This document shows, piece by piece, positions 13,001 to 22,888 of a stretch of DNA of 64,000 nucleotides. The number at the start of each line of letters is the position of its first letter. Within the stretch, counting starts at the first letter, position 1. Origin of the DNA: Apophysomyces variabilis. Lineage: Eukaryota; Mucoromycota; Mucoromycetes; Mucorales; Mucoraceae. The notes beneath the pieces were generated by a model, which saw nothing but the letters and a program-made list of their open reading frames with translations, was not told the DNA's origin and made no database searches. Both the position numbers and the translations under genes were made by a program. The stretch lies in assembly GCA_002749535.1 (NCBI GenBank), contig MZZL01000136.1:1-64000 (forward strand). Direction: 5' to 3'.

Positions 13001-14691
13001 TTATGTTTTCTTTTTTATCACGATAGGGTCATTACATGCTTCGGCCATAACGCCTCCGCGATAACGAATGGGATGTGATATCTTGCCATAAACTGGAGCA
13101 ACGTCATAGCTCCGTAACAACCGTATCAAGGCTATTCTTATTAGGTGAACCGCCATGAATCGACCTGCAGGAAACAAGATAAATTACTTAAGGTGAAACT
13201 TTGCAGGCAGAACTATTTCCTTACCAGGGCAGACATTCTTTCCCATACCGAAGGTGACAAACTTCTTAGTCGGTCTTGTTAATAAATGTCCTTCGGTAAT
13301 TGACGGACTGAACTCTTCTGCGGTGGAAGCCCCCGCATATAAGCCCATATTCAATTGTCGATTAGCCGTCTCAATCACACATCCTAAAAGGGACAGTTTT
13401 TACGGATCTATACACCAGCATTACTTCCTTTTTTACCTTTCAGAATTTGGTGCCCATTGGTAAACTTGAAATCCATGAGAGCTTTTCTCCTGTTAGACAC
13501 CATATCCTGGCTATGGCGTAACGTTTCATGAAGAAAGCTATTCAAAAATTCCATCTTATCGAGGCACTCTTGTGTAATCGGTCCATCGCCCAGAACTTCT
13601 TTAATTTCCATTTCCAGTTTTTTCTTAACATCTGGTCGCGCAAGTAGCCAATAGAACGCCATAGCCATATTTGAAGAGGCAGTGTGGATAGCAACGAACG
13701 ATAGTACCATCAGACTCTGTGTGATCTCTTCGTCATTGTATTGAGTCCCATCAGGCTTAACGCGTTCAAGTAAACGTTGCAGGATATCCATTTCAAGATT
13801 ATGCGATTCCCCTCGAGCAGTTGCTTCGGTCATCTTTGTTCGGCGACGATAAATAATAGGCCTGAGACGGTTGCATCCGATTTGGAAATAATGTTGAATA
13901 TCAAAGAGGAGTGGCGTCAGGAAGCGATGCAAAATCCTGGGAGCTAGATAATAATAGCCGGTATTCTTCATTAAGCAGACAATAAAATCGGGAAGACATG
14001 AAAGAAGCACCGGATCGGATCCGACTTCGTGACCAAAAAGGCAAGGTGCAGCCATACTGCTGGTTAATTCTCGAAAAAAGTGTATTGGATCATCAATAGT
14101 TGCAGCGACTGAGTCCGATGCATAACAACCCAGTCCATAGTCGAAACCGACTATCATACGTTCCAGGAGTTCAGGCATGTTTGACTTAACTATCGTCCTT
14201 TTTATCATATCAGCGCCTTCTTTGTAAAGCATATCAAGTACTACACGATCAATGATATAGTCAAGATGAAGTATATCTGCATAAATAATGGTAAGCAGCT
14301 ATGAGTATGGGCTAAATGGAAGCTTACCGATGACAGTTCCTTCTGCCGTAGAGAGGACGCAGTGATCAGCTTTTAGCACCTCTAGTGCACATTGACCACT
14401 GGCGATAGTAACGGTTTTACCCATTAAATCAATATCGAATAATTCGCCGTACGTTTTCGTGCACCAATCCAGAAAGCGGCTCGAAAAAAATAGCATGTAG
14501 AGATTATGACCAAACAGTGGCAAAGAAAAAGCGACCTTGGGTGGCAACTTAGTATGTTGTTGTCTTGACTTAGAGCAGCTAATGACAATATATAAACTGT
14601 AGGCGATCGGGATGGCTAAAAACAAAAAGTCTCTGGACGACTTCCACTGATAGAATTTACTGGCGAGCTTAACAACATGGAATAAGTACAT
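13001..14691 (-). CDS. Cytochrome P450, tandem family member 3 (intact)
   Basis: Exons 14691-14328, 14276-13437, 13383-13225 and 13164-13001 encode about 508 aa. Motifs are PPKVAFSLPLFGH, WCTKTYGELF, I-helix FVAIHTAS, ExxR as ETLR, and heme loop FGMGKNVCPG. The I-helix has Thr-Ala where P450-1 has Thr-Thr. The start at 14691 (MYLFHVV..) is preferred over an upstream in-frame ATG because it matches all paralogues. This gene's clean AG acceptor before ATATACTTC anchors the exon-2 boundary of the whole family. A DNA transposon sits about 280 bp upstream of the start codon. Confidence 0.92.
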
Positions 14692-14971
14692 TGCTGAGGA
14701 AATACAACGAGAAAAAAAAAGTCCACTATACGGGGAGTGGTAAAGGAGTTCTTTAGAGGACCATTTAAGTAACGCCAACAGTCAGTAAACATTTTGACGC
14801 CGTGTGTCACCTGTGCAAATAATGCTGCCCAAAAATGTGGCGTTAGAATAGCTTACATTGGTTTGACCGATAAGAGATCTACGTCGTACAGAAGATACGG
14901 TATCAATTTACATCCAGATTCTTACATGACTTACTACGACTTGTTTATACATGAACACGCATGGGCGCACA

Positions 14972-17599
14972 TATGGTGCATTCTGTTTTAAACCGTTAAA
15001 ATTTTCAAACACCGCATCAAAAAATACAAAATCTATCAACAGGTTGGAAATTACGAATTTTTCCGTTCTTTCAGGATAGATCTATTCTAAAGCTAATAAA
15101 CCACAGTTCTATCCTGGAACATCGTAAAAAAAAGCATTTATTGAGGAGTTGATACGGTTTGAAATTTCGTCGGAATATGAAAATTTGGCTGGAGGGGTCA
15201 AAATTTCGACAAGGTCTTCTGTGTATTTCACCATTAAAAGAAGTGTCGTGTAACATTGAATAGTGAAGTTACACTTGTGCAACATAGCCCATATAATTCA
15301 TAGCTGCTGCAGCTTCTGTTGCTTCTCTCTTAAACTCATTTATCCTATATGCCTCCTCTCACTAAAAGACAGAAAGTTGCTAGACAGCAAAAGCGTGACA
15401 CCTTGGGACAAAAATTTATTCCAAAAATAACTGAAGCAACAGCTCAACAAGAACTAGGAGATTATCAAGAAGGAAACGATTTTGAGGTTTTGGCAGCTTT
15501 CGAACCAGACAGCGCCAAGGAAGCTAATTTGGAGGGTGAAGCAGATCGCCCACCATTTCCATATGAGTTAAAGGATAGTGGATCGTCATCCCGTGGCCCG
15601 TACTGGGGAGTTGGTAGAACTACCAAAATCTACCAAAAGAGACGAGCAGAGGAGAAAGCAAGAGGTAGTAAGAGGATTACCGATTTCTTCGCCTCTCAGA
15701 CAGGTGGTGTGGAAGGAGACTCAGGGAACGAGTCTAGTGTTGAAGAAATAGCTATTCCCTTTATCCACGATGACGAGCCCTTAATGACGATCCAAGCAGC
15801 ATTTGAAAAGCTCACCTTGTTTATCGCTCCTCAAATGAACGCCGTAAAAGCAGCAGCAAATGGCCTTTCTGATTACGAAATGGCGAAGTACCGTGGCGTT
15901 CATGCCTATTTTCGTGAACTTCTTTCAGGGAAGAAAAAAATGGAAGCATCCAAATTGGCAGCCCAGATCGCTTGGGCAGCCCCATCGCAGTATTATAGAG
16001 CAGCAGCAATCAGGTTTTACGCCAAAGAATATCTTAGGACTGGTAGTGTTTCTCTGCATCAACAGGGAAAGCATGCAAAACGCCAGTCTCTATTGAGTGA
16101 TGAAGATGTGAAGGCAGCTACCATACGCTGCCTTATGGCAACCAAACCTGAAAAACGAACACTGCCAGACCTGACAAAGCATGTAAACGAGGTCATTATC
16201 CCTGAGATTTTGGGAATGCCAGGTCATATATCTGCATCGGTGCTTGCAAATTATCTTTACGAGTGGGGTTATTCATACCGTCGTCACAAAAAGGACATAT
16301 ATTATGATGGACATGAACGTGAGGACGTCGTGAAGTATAGGCAAGAATGGGCTCGCAATATGATGGAGCTCAAACCATTCATGGAAGATTACGATTCTGA
16401 TGATGAAGCCACAGTAAAGGAGCCTCAATTGCCAGAAGGAAAGAAGAAAATCGTGATGGTAACCCACGATGAATCAACTTTTTACTCGAACGATAGTAAA
16501 CAAGATCTCTGGCTTGCAGACGGTGAAAATCCAATCAGAAAGAAGTCTCCTGGAGGATCTATAATGGTCAGTGAGTTCCAATGTCCCTGCCATGGAACTA
16601 TGCGTTTGGGGGATTGGAAATCCCGTAAGCTTTTCTTTGCTGGCAGCAACCGTGACGGATACTGGACTTCAAAGGATATGGTCCAGCAGCTAAAGGAAGA
16701 CGCGATCAAGCTGTTCGAAATTCTTCATCCGGACTGCCAGGCACTCTTCCTCTTTGACCAGTCTAGCAATCATAACGCGTACCCACGCAACGCCAAGGTT
16801 GCTACACGGTTTAACTTGAACGACAGGGTCCTGAAAGATGGAGAGGAACGAACCATTACTCCGGGCTATTTTATTCGTGATGGAGTGAGAGTTCCGCATC
16901 ACTTTTACGATAGGAAATCTGAGATGGTGAGAAAAAAGAACGGTGAAAGAAAGGAAGTGGTCACTTGGATTGAAAAGGGAGTTCGCAGGATACTAGAGGA
17001 ACGTGGTCTCGGTCGCTGGGAGGAGTTTAAAGCAAAAAAAGAGCATTGGAAAGCTAAGTGCGGTGGTGAACCAGTAGAGGATAATTCCTGCTGTCCTTAC
17101 CATATGCTTGCCGCTCAGCCTGACTTTGTTAACCAGAAGACAGCCCTACATGAGGCTGTCGTTAAAGCCGGCCATCTGTTTGCACTCTATCCTAAGTATC
17201 ATTGTGAGACGAATTGGATCGAGAGATACTGGTCAGCTGCAAAGAAAATAGCACGAAAAGAGTGCAATTATTCGTATGCAGCTCTCCGTGATAACCTCGA
17301 TCAGTTTCTGGATAGCGTTTCTCCTCCTGACTCTGCTCCCATCCAAATTCGTCGATATTATAAGCGATGCTGGAGATATATTGACGCGTATAATAACATG
17401 CATAACGGAAGCGAGGCATGTAAAATAGTTGAAAAGTTTACATCGCATAGATATCGCTCTCATCGCAAGATTGGAGTATCTGATTGAACACCCTCACTTG
17501 TAAATAAATAGAAGACTAATATTTACCCGGTCGGGAAATGAAATTTTCAAGGATTTCGACAAAATAAAGTTTTGATGGTTTAAAACAGTATGCACCATA
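14972..17599. mobile_element. IS630/Tc1/mariner-like DNA transposon, apparently complete
   Basis: About 2.63 kb with matching ends. The left end starts TATGGTGCATTCTGTTTTAA and the right end, reverse-complemented, starts TATGGTGCATACTGTTTTAA; the match continues to about 30 bases with three differences. The flanking TA on each side (14972-14973 and 17598-17599) is the expected target duplication, leaving termini TGGTGCA..TGCACCA. A single uninterrupted transposase frame occupies most of the interior. Near-identical ends and an open frame suggest a recent insertion. It lies between P450-3 and the split P450. Confidence 0.9.
15349..17487 (+). CDS. DDE transposase of IS630/Tc1/mariner-like type
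   Basis: One intronless frame of 712 aa. The N-terminal ~150 residues are basic and low-complexity, followed by a probable helix-turn-helix region (about 190-330). The catalytic core shows THDESTF (first Asp near residue 374), LFLFDQSSNHN (second Asp near 470) and CETNWIERYW (Glu near 625), the last resembling the NPIExxW signature of the superfamily. The roughly 155-residue gap between the second Asp and the Glu is much longer than in classical DD34-39E elements. It contains a basic insertion and CCPYHML. Long proteins of this form are widespread in fungi; the precise family name is not claimed. It cuts and pastes its own element at TA sites. Confidence 0.88.
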   Translation: MPPLTKRQKVARQQKRDTLGQKFIPKITEATAQQELGDYQEGNDFEVLAAFEPDSAKEANLEGEADRPPFPYELKDSGSSSRGPYWGVGRTTKIYQKRRAEEKARGSKRITDFFASQTGGVEGDSGNESSVEEIAIPFIHDDEPLMTIQAAFEKLTLFIAPQMNAVKAAANGLSDYEMAKYRGVHAYFRELLSGKKKMEASKLAAQIAWAAPSQYYRAAAIRFYAKEYLRTGSVSLHQQGKHAKRQSLLSDEDVKAATIRCLMATKPEKRTLPDLTKHVNEVIIPEILGMPGHISASVLANYLYEWGYSYRRHKKDIYYDGHEREDVVKYRQEWARNMMELKPFMEDYDSDDEATVKEPQLPEGKKKIVMVTHDESTFYSNDSKQDLWLADGENPIRKKSPGGSIMVSEFQCPCHGTMRLGDWKSRKLFFAGSNRDGYWTSKDMVQQLKEDAIKLFEILHPDCQALFLFDQSSNHNAYPRNAKVATRFNLNDRVLKDGEERTITPGYFIRDGVRVPHHFYDRKSEMVRKKNGERKEVVTWIEKGVRRILEERGLGRWEEFKAKKEHWKAKCGGEPVEDNSCCPYHMLAAQPDFVNQKTALHEAVVKAGHLFALYPKYHCETNWIERYWSAAKKIARKECNYSYAALRDNLDQFLDSVSPPDSAPIQIRRYYKRCWRYIDAYNNMHNGSEACKIVEKFTSHRYRSHRKIGVSD

Positions 17600-17814
17600 C
17601 CCTCTGCAAATTGCGTCTGCAGTGTAACAGTTGGAAAGCTTTTAGCACTCTATAGAAAGTTATGTGCCTTAGTGGGTATATATCAAGGATTAACCGTATT
17701 GTACCCTTCAACAATGAAACCATCATTTATAGACGGTAAAAAATCTGCAAAGGTTTTTAGTATCTGTTCCTGTTATTCTTCAAGGAAAAAAAACGGAAAC
17801 GCAAAGGTTGTGGA
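17600..17814. other. P450-family intergenic remnant right of the transposon
   Basis: AT-rich DNA that would have been continuous with the P450-3 upstream region before the transposon inserted. No gene seen. Confidence 0.4.
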
Positions 17815-18074
17815 TAGGGCTTGAAATGGGCGGGCCTTAACCGGTCGGGTCATAACTGGGCGGGTCAAGATATTGACCTATGGCCCGTTGGGCTGGGCCA
17901 AGATCTTAACCCGGAGCCCGGCTCACTAGGCCCATCACACTAAGATGGGCCCATTGACCCGTGGGCCAAGTCGGGCGGGCCATAGTGGGTGGGTCAGCTT
18001 TATGGCCCAGAACCCGACCCACTGAGGCCCGCCCGGGACAGGTTCGGTCATGCCGGGTCAAATTCCGAGTTCTA
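17815..18074. mobile_element. GC-rich TA-flanked MITE-like element, copy B
   Basis: About 260 bp, the longest copy, in reverse orientation to copy A. It begins TA-GGGCTTGAAATGGG and ends, reverse-complemented, TA-GAACTCGGAATTTGACC. Shared internal words include GGGCTGGGCCAAGATCTTAA and TAAGATGGGCCC. It holds about 75 bp near its right end that copy A lacks. Non-coding. Confidence 0.78.
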
Positions 18075-18304
18075 GTTGTGGAACATACATAATGGATATG
18101 GCAAGAGAAAATCGGTCACTAGGACGCCCCATTTAGTAGCATGTTTTTATTATTCTTGCCATTCTCCCCTTCCCCTTGTGTTTATTTTTCTACATGTGTA
18201 TATACGTACTTCCATCGCCTAGTTTGCTTTCCGACGTGGGAGGCAGTCTAAGCATTCGACAGTAGCAGGAAAGAAGTAGATCCAATATAGTAACTGTACC
18301 TAGG

Positions 18305-18910
18305 GTTCCGCACGGTTTGGTTCTTCTCAGTTCTTTGCCGGAACCGAACTGAACCGAACTGAACCTAATCAATCCAAAAAGGAAAATAGAAGGACTATAT
18401 AGAGAGCCGTTTTTCAAAAATAAATGAATAGGAGATTTTATATAGGATACTTATGCTAAAAAGAGAGTATTTCCTATAAGAAATATGGTATCATAGTTTA
18501 AAAAGTGTTTTATGTCAAATTGGCTTAACATTTTCGCTCATCTGTAACCAACCAATATGAACTTTGTTTTGTGCTCTACCGATTCATTATGATCGTGAAT
18601 TAAGCAGCATTTCGTCATTGCCAATTTACCACACGAATGTTTGTAATCAAGGAGGTATTTCAGTAATGTCAACACCATCTGAATGTTGCTTTTCAGCATC
18701 GTCGCTCTTGCTTCCATACAAACGCAATTAACTAAACTGACATGTTATAAACCAGTAAATGCTTTTGGAATGCTGATCATGTTTTTCTTTTGAATCAACT
18801 AGATCTAATTCAGAATTCCACTAATTGGTCCCAAGGGAAAAGTAGCTGGTTCCTCGGTTTGTTGATAAAGAACCGACTTTGGTTCCGGTTCTTCGGTTCT
18901 TTTGCGGAAC
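18305..18910. mobile_element. GGTTC-rich non-autonomous element, copy 2 (complete)
   Basis: About 606 bp bounded by inverted GTTCCGCA and TGCGGAAC. Inside each end lies an array of GGTTC/GAACC words pointing inward (about 18320-18366 and 18845-18903), and the centre is AT-rich. The right 160 bp aligns with positions 1-157 of this window. There is no open frame that could be a transposase, so it must be mobilised in trans if it is mobile at all. Confidence 0.72.
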
Positions 18911-19945
18911 GTTAGTTCGAAAAGAGCATAACTGTCTATGTACAGATCACTGCAGGAAATGCATAATACATCTATAGTCAGCCTCCAAATTTTCCAAGAG
19001 CTTCCGACGAACATGGAAATACCTGTACAAAGGCCAAAGCTTGAATTACACTTGCCTGATACAAACGCTGTTCAAGAGCTTTTGTTTTATGACCCACGAG
19101 ACTAACTTGTTTGCACTAGCGAAAATATTCTCGAGTTAACACTATCCATAAACGATCGTTAGCTTTGTATCCTTTAACGGTGAGCCAGTACAGAAGATGT
19201 TTATTGCGTTGCCGGGCCGTGTTAACTCTAATTTCTGTTCGTCAGGATACGGCAGCGCCCGAGGTGGCGTCCAAGTGCATGAAAGTTAGCCAAGTTATTT
19301 CTTCGTCTGATTCGTGCATTATGGTGCATACGGACTTAAATGATGAAATGTTTTTGATACTCCGATATATATGAATCTCAAAGTCAGGGAATAAGGCATT
19401 TTCTCATTTCTTTCTCACAATAGATATCTTCAAGTAAATACCCTCTAGCAATATATTTGAAACTTTTTCAATAATTCAATAAAGAGTTTTTGTTATCTCT
19501 AAAAACTTTGTCAGAATCCGAAATCTAGCTGAGGGCGACAGACGTTAACAGCGCAGAAAACTCCCACAGGGAAAATATAGGCCCCTCAAAAAAAATTGGT
19601 CAAGAGCAAAAGTGATATCAACCTTCGCTTAGCGTCTCTTAACAAAAAGTGTCGATGGTCTTAAAATATTAAAGCATCAAGTTCGGAAAACAACCCATAA
19701 CTCCAGAAATCAGCAGGTCTACATGATCGTGCAGAATGTAGTAAAACAAATGAAGGGGTGGGTAATCGTTAAAGTAGATTATCGAGCTTCTTTCCTTTAC
19801 TGCCTGGTGAGAAGCAATATGGTTTTTCTAGATTGGGCAAAAAAGTGTCTAAAAAAACACAAAATAAAGCTAGTTTCCTATGAAGATCTAATGTATATAA
19901 AGAGGTCTTTTTGGAAAGTGGCGTCCGCTGTTAAATCAAGCCTTA

Positions 19946-19997
<52 letters not shown>

Positions 19998-20143
19998 GCT
20001 GACTGGAAGATGGTTTTTTCCCAGATTAATCCGGCCCTTGCAGAGCTCGCAAGGCTACTTTTTCTGAATACTATTAGCGAACAATTATCTCCCTGTAAGC
20101 GCATATTCGCTTCGCGCATTGTACTAATGTTCGATTAGAAACC
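18911..20143. other. Intergenic, microsatellite-bearing
   Basis: No gene recognised. A 114-codon open frame (19723-20067) runs through a dinucleotide tract and reads as Thr-His then Ile-Tyr repeats, so it is not credible as a protein across its length. The 3' end of the split P450 lies just to the right. Confidence 0.45.
19948..19998. repeat. (CA)n(TA)n microsatellite
   Basis: A run of about 13 CA/AC units passing directly into about 12 TA units. Confidence 0.95.
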
Positions 20144-20809
20144 TTATCTCTTTCTTTTAAATAATAATGGCTCATTACAGGGTTTGGCCACAATGCCTCC
20201 ACGATAATTAACTGGTTGTGGTACTCTACCGCTAACTGTAATGATGTCGTATTTCTGTAACAACAGTACTAAGGCTATCTTAATTTGTTGAACGGCCATG
20301 AACCGAGCTACAAAGAAGAAAATAAATTTCTTAAAGATATATCACTTTAGAGTAAACAGTTTTTTTTTACGAGCACAGAAATTCTTCCCCGCACCGGAGG
20401 TGATGAAGTCCTTAGCAGCCGTTGTTAATGAAGATTTTTTGGTTATTGACGGGTTCAGTTTTTCTGCTGTGAAAGCCTCTGTATACAAACCCATATGTAG
20501 CTGCAGAGCAGTGACTTCAGTTGTACCTCCTAGAAAAACTAATTACGTCTTTAGCCGGTGTTAGCTACTTTTCATACCTTTTGTAATCTGGTACCTGTTA
20601 GAAAAGGAGAAATCTTTGAGGGCTTGTCTCCTACCAGTCAAAATATTTTGACTGTGGCGGAAAAATTCATGAAGAAAGCTGTTTAGAAATTGCATCTTAT
20701 CAAGACTCTCTGATATAATTGGACCGTCACCCAGAACTTCCTTCATTTCCAATTCTACCTTTTCCTTAAGGTCTGTTTGTGCAAAGAGCCAGTAAAACGC
20801 CATAGCTGT
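20144..20809 (-). pseudogene. 3' half of P450-4, split by a transposon
   Basis: Contains the end of exon 2 (20809-20578), exon 3 (20529-20371, exactly 159 nt) and exon 4 (20307-20144, exactly 164 nt) of the same P450 family. It starts inside the I-helix at ..AMAFYWL. ExxR has become EFFR. The heme loop has decayed to TSGAGKNFCAP, losing the conserved Phe and the CPG turn while keeping the Cys. The missing 5' half is at 26854-27879 on the same strand, and the DNA between them is a Plavaka-type element. Confidence 0.9.
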
Positions 20810-21161
20810 GGCCATCGGAGATTTGCTCACAGGTCTCAAAGACCAAATCAGGCCTATTGAGGCAGTTTAAGGTTATTTTTCTACCCCCCTCCTACTCAGT
20901 GGCAATATTCCCTAAATGACCTTCTAGTACTTGAATAAACAATCTAATTCGTATACATATCCTAGCAGAAGGTTTATAATAAAAATGGACCTACAATAAG
21001 ATGATTTATAGGTTTTAAACATATGAAGTATGTGGCGGGTGCGTAAATGATTACGGATAGGAATTAATTGATAAATCTGCTTTTGAAAGGCGAGATAGGA
21101 TAGTCTGCTAACAGATAATAGAATGCTTATTCTTTGTTTGTTTGTCTTTGACGAATCTTGA

Positions 21162-22307
21162 CTATCTGAAAAGCAGTGTATAAGGCGCCATGCCTTTCCC
21201 TAATCCAGTCAATCTCGTGACATGATGTGTAATGTGTTCTTCGATGTGATTCCAAGGAAACGATGTATCCAATTCACCTTGGATTAGGTCTAGATAAAGA
21301 TTTCGCCAGCACGAGTTTTGGCTGAATTGGCTTCCATGAGCAGCAGCACTGCATGAATCATGTTCGGTTAGCTTGGACAATCGGTAAAGTATCTAATAAT
21401 AAATAACGGTTATTCAGTTATCGATGTAAGACTAGATAGTGTAGATTTTGCCTTCTTACCATCACAGTTATCAGGCAGATAGTTGGCTTTGGCATAACGT
21501 CCGGGCAGGAGATAAGTCGTGGCGGACCACCATTTCGGTTTAGGAGAGTGAATTGGATACAGTCGCTAACACATTCATTAAAAAACATTCGGCCATCGGC
21601 ACGATAATTTTCTCGTATTACTCTAACAGGGATATCGATCAAAACGTTGTTTGCTTTGGAACAGACAGACCTCCGATCTTTGAGAAGGTAAGCATACATA
21701 AGCTTTTTCGTCGCGGTTTCTTCCGGAGGGAAATCGTTCATAGGGAACTCGTACGACTTTAGCCACTGTAACACAGCTTGATGGAGAGCTGTTCTCCTTT
21801 TGCTTGTAATGCGCAAATACTACAGTATGCAAACAGTCGATATCAGTGTTTATCTTTAAGTATAAAATCACATTCTATAGAACAAGGCTTATACTGACAG
21901 TCTCCACTAGGTCATTCTTTACTGTGTAATGGTTGTCATCGTCTGATACATGATGTATTCTTTTGACAATTTCCATGCTGAATCTTTCTGCTTCATCATA
22001 CACAGGGAATGCGTTCACCAGATAGCAATTGGCCTCAACTGCTTCACGAAATTTCTGCATGTCTGATGACTCGTTCGAAAGCGTCAACAGCTCACTTTAT
22101 ATAAAAGATACGATAAATGTCTTACTTTTATAGTTTGTTTACCTTTCTTCAACTTCTGGCGAAGATTCACGGTTATCGAATGAGTCCATAGAAGATCTGA
22201 AAATGTTACTATCAGCTTAAATTATTAGTCACTTACGCTCTAATATGCTGGTTACCGCCTTGATCGTTTGTCATGTCCTGGAGAGGAAATTCGTCGCGAA
22301 ATGCCAT
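21162..22307 (-). CDS. Unknown gene carried by the Plavaka-type element
   Basis: A multi-exon minus-strand gene with clean splice sites at several joints. Exon 1 is 22307-22237 (MAFRDEFPL..), exon 2 is 22196-22143, and exon 3 starts at 22094 with LLTLSNESSDMQKF and runs to about 21900. A long exon spans about 21838-21446, including WLKSYEFPMNDFPPEE and DIPVRVIRENYRADGR. A last exon, about 21390-21162, includes DTSFPWNHIEEHITHHVTRL and ends in a stop. The estimated product is about 300 aa, hydrophilic, with no domain I recognise. It diverges from the transposase across about 0.6 kb that contains a GC-rich element. It may be the second protein of this element. The exon 3/4 joint is uncertain. 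Confidence 0.55.
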
Positions 22308-22621
22308 GGATTGATCCCTATTGCAGTGTTAAACTGATGGCAAGGATGGTTCCCATATGCTTTTACCATTATTTGATCCGAATTGTCTGATCGTGACTAC
22401 GATTAAGAAAGGCATTTAGGCATGTGACAATATATAATTCGAACAAATGTTTACAGGCAGTTTCCCCCATGTGTGCCGTAGATCTCTTTCTTTTCCTTTT
22501 TTCTGCACGTGGCATGTAAATGAGAAGACAACATCAGCTAATTTCTTACAATTTCTTGCTGAAGAGGAAACGGCAAGGGATATATTAAAGGGAAATATTG
22601 AAATATGCAACGGGCTAATAG

Positions 22622-22793
22622 TAGGGCTTGGAATGGGTTGGGTCAACCGGGACTGGGACAATCTGGGCTGAGCCTAATGTTGACCCAGGTCCACTGGGCC
22701 GTTTTTGGGCCAGAGTTGTGGCCCAAAAAAACGATGGCCTGGGTCAACACTAGGCTAGGCTTTGGGTCATCCTGACCCAATTTTCAAGCTTTA
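22622..22793. mobile_element. GC-rich TA-flanked MITE-like element, copy C (nested)
   Basis: About 172 bp bounded by TA, with termini GGGCTTGGAATGGGT and, reverse-complemented, AAGCTTGAAAATTGGGTC. The interior is rich in GGGCC/GACCC. It is the most diverged copy and sits between the two divergent genes inside the Plavaka-type element, so it may also lie in their shared promoter. Confidence 0.72.
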
Positions 22794-22888
22794 GTTAATA
22801 TTACAATATGCTTTTTTTATCCTTCAGGTCACGGGAACAGAAATTATATATCGTGCAGTCCGAAGTGCCTGGATGAAACCTGTTAAAT

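Noticed and set aside
19169..19178. GTATCCTTTA resembling a U12-type 5' splice site
   Set aside because: It is in DNA without a recognised gene. Such a word is expected by chance in 64 kb, so it is not evidence of a U12 intron.
19723..20067. 114-codon frame crossing the CA/TA microsatellite
   Set aside because: A third of it reads as dinucleotide-encoded repeats, and the rest shows no family features.
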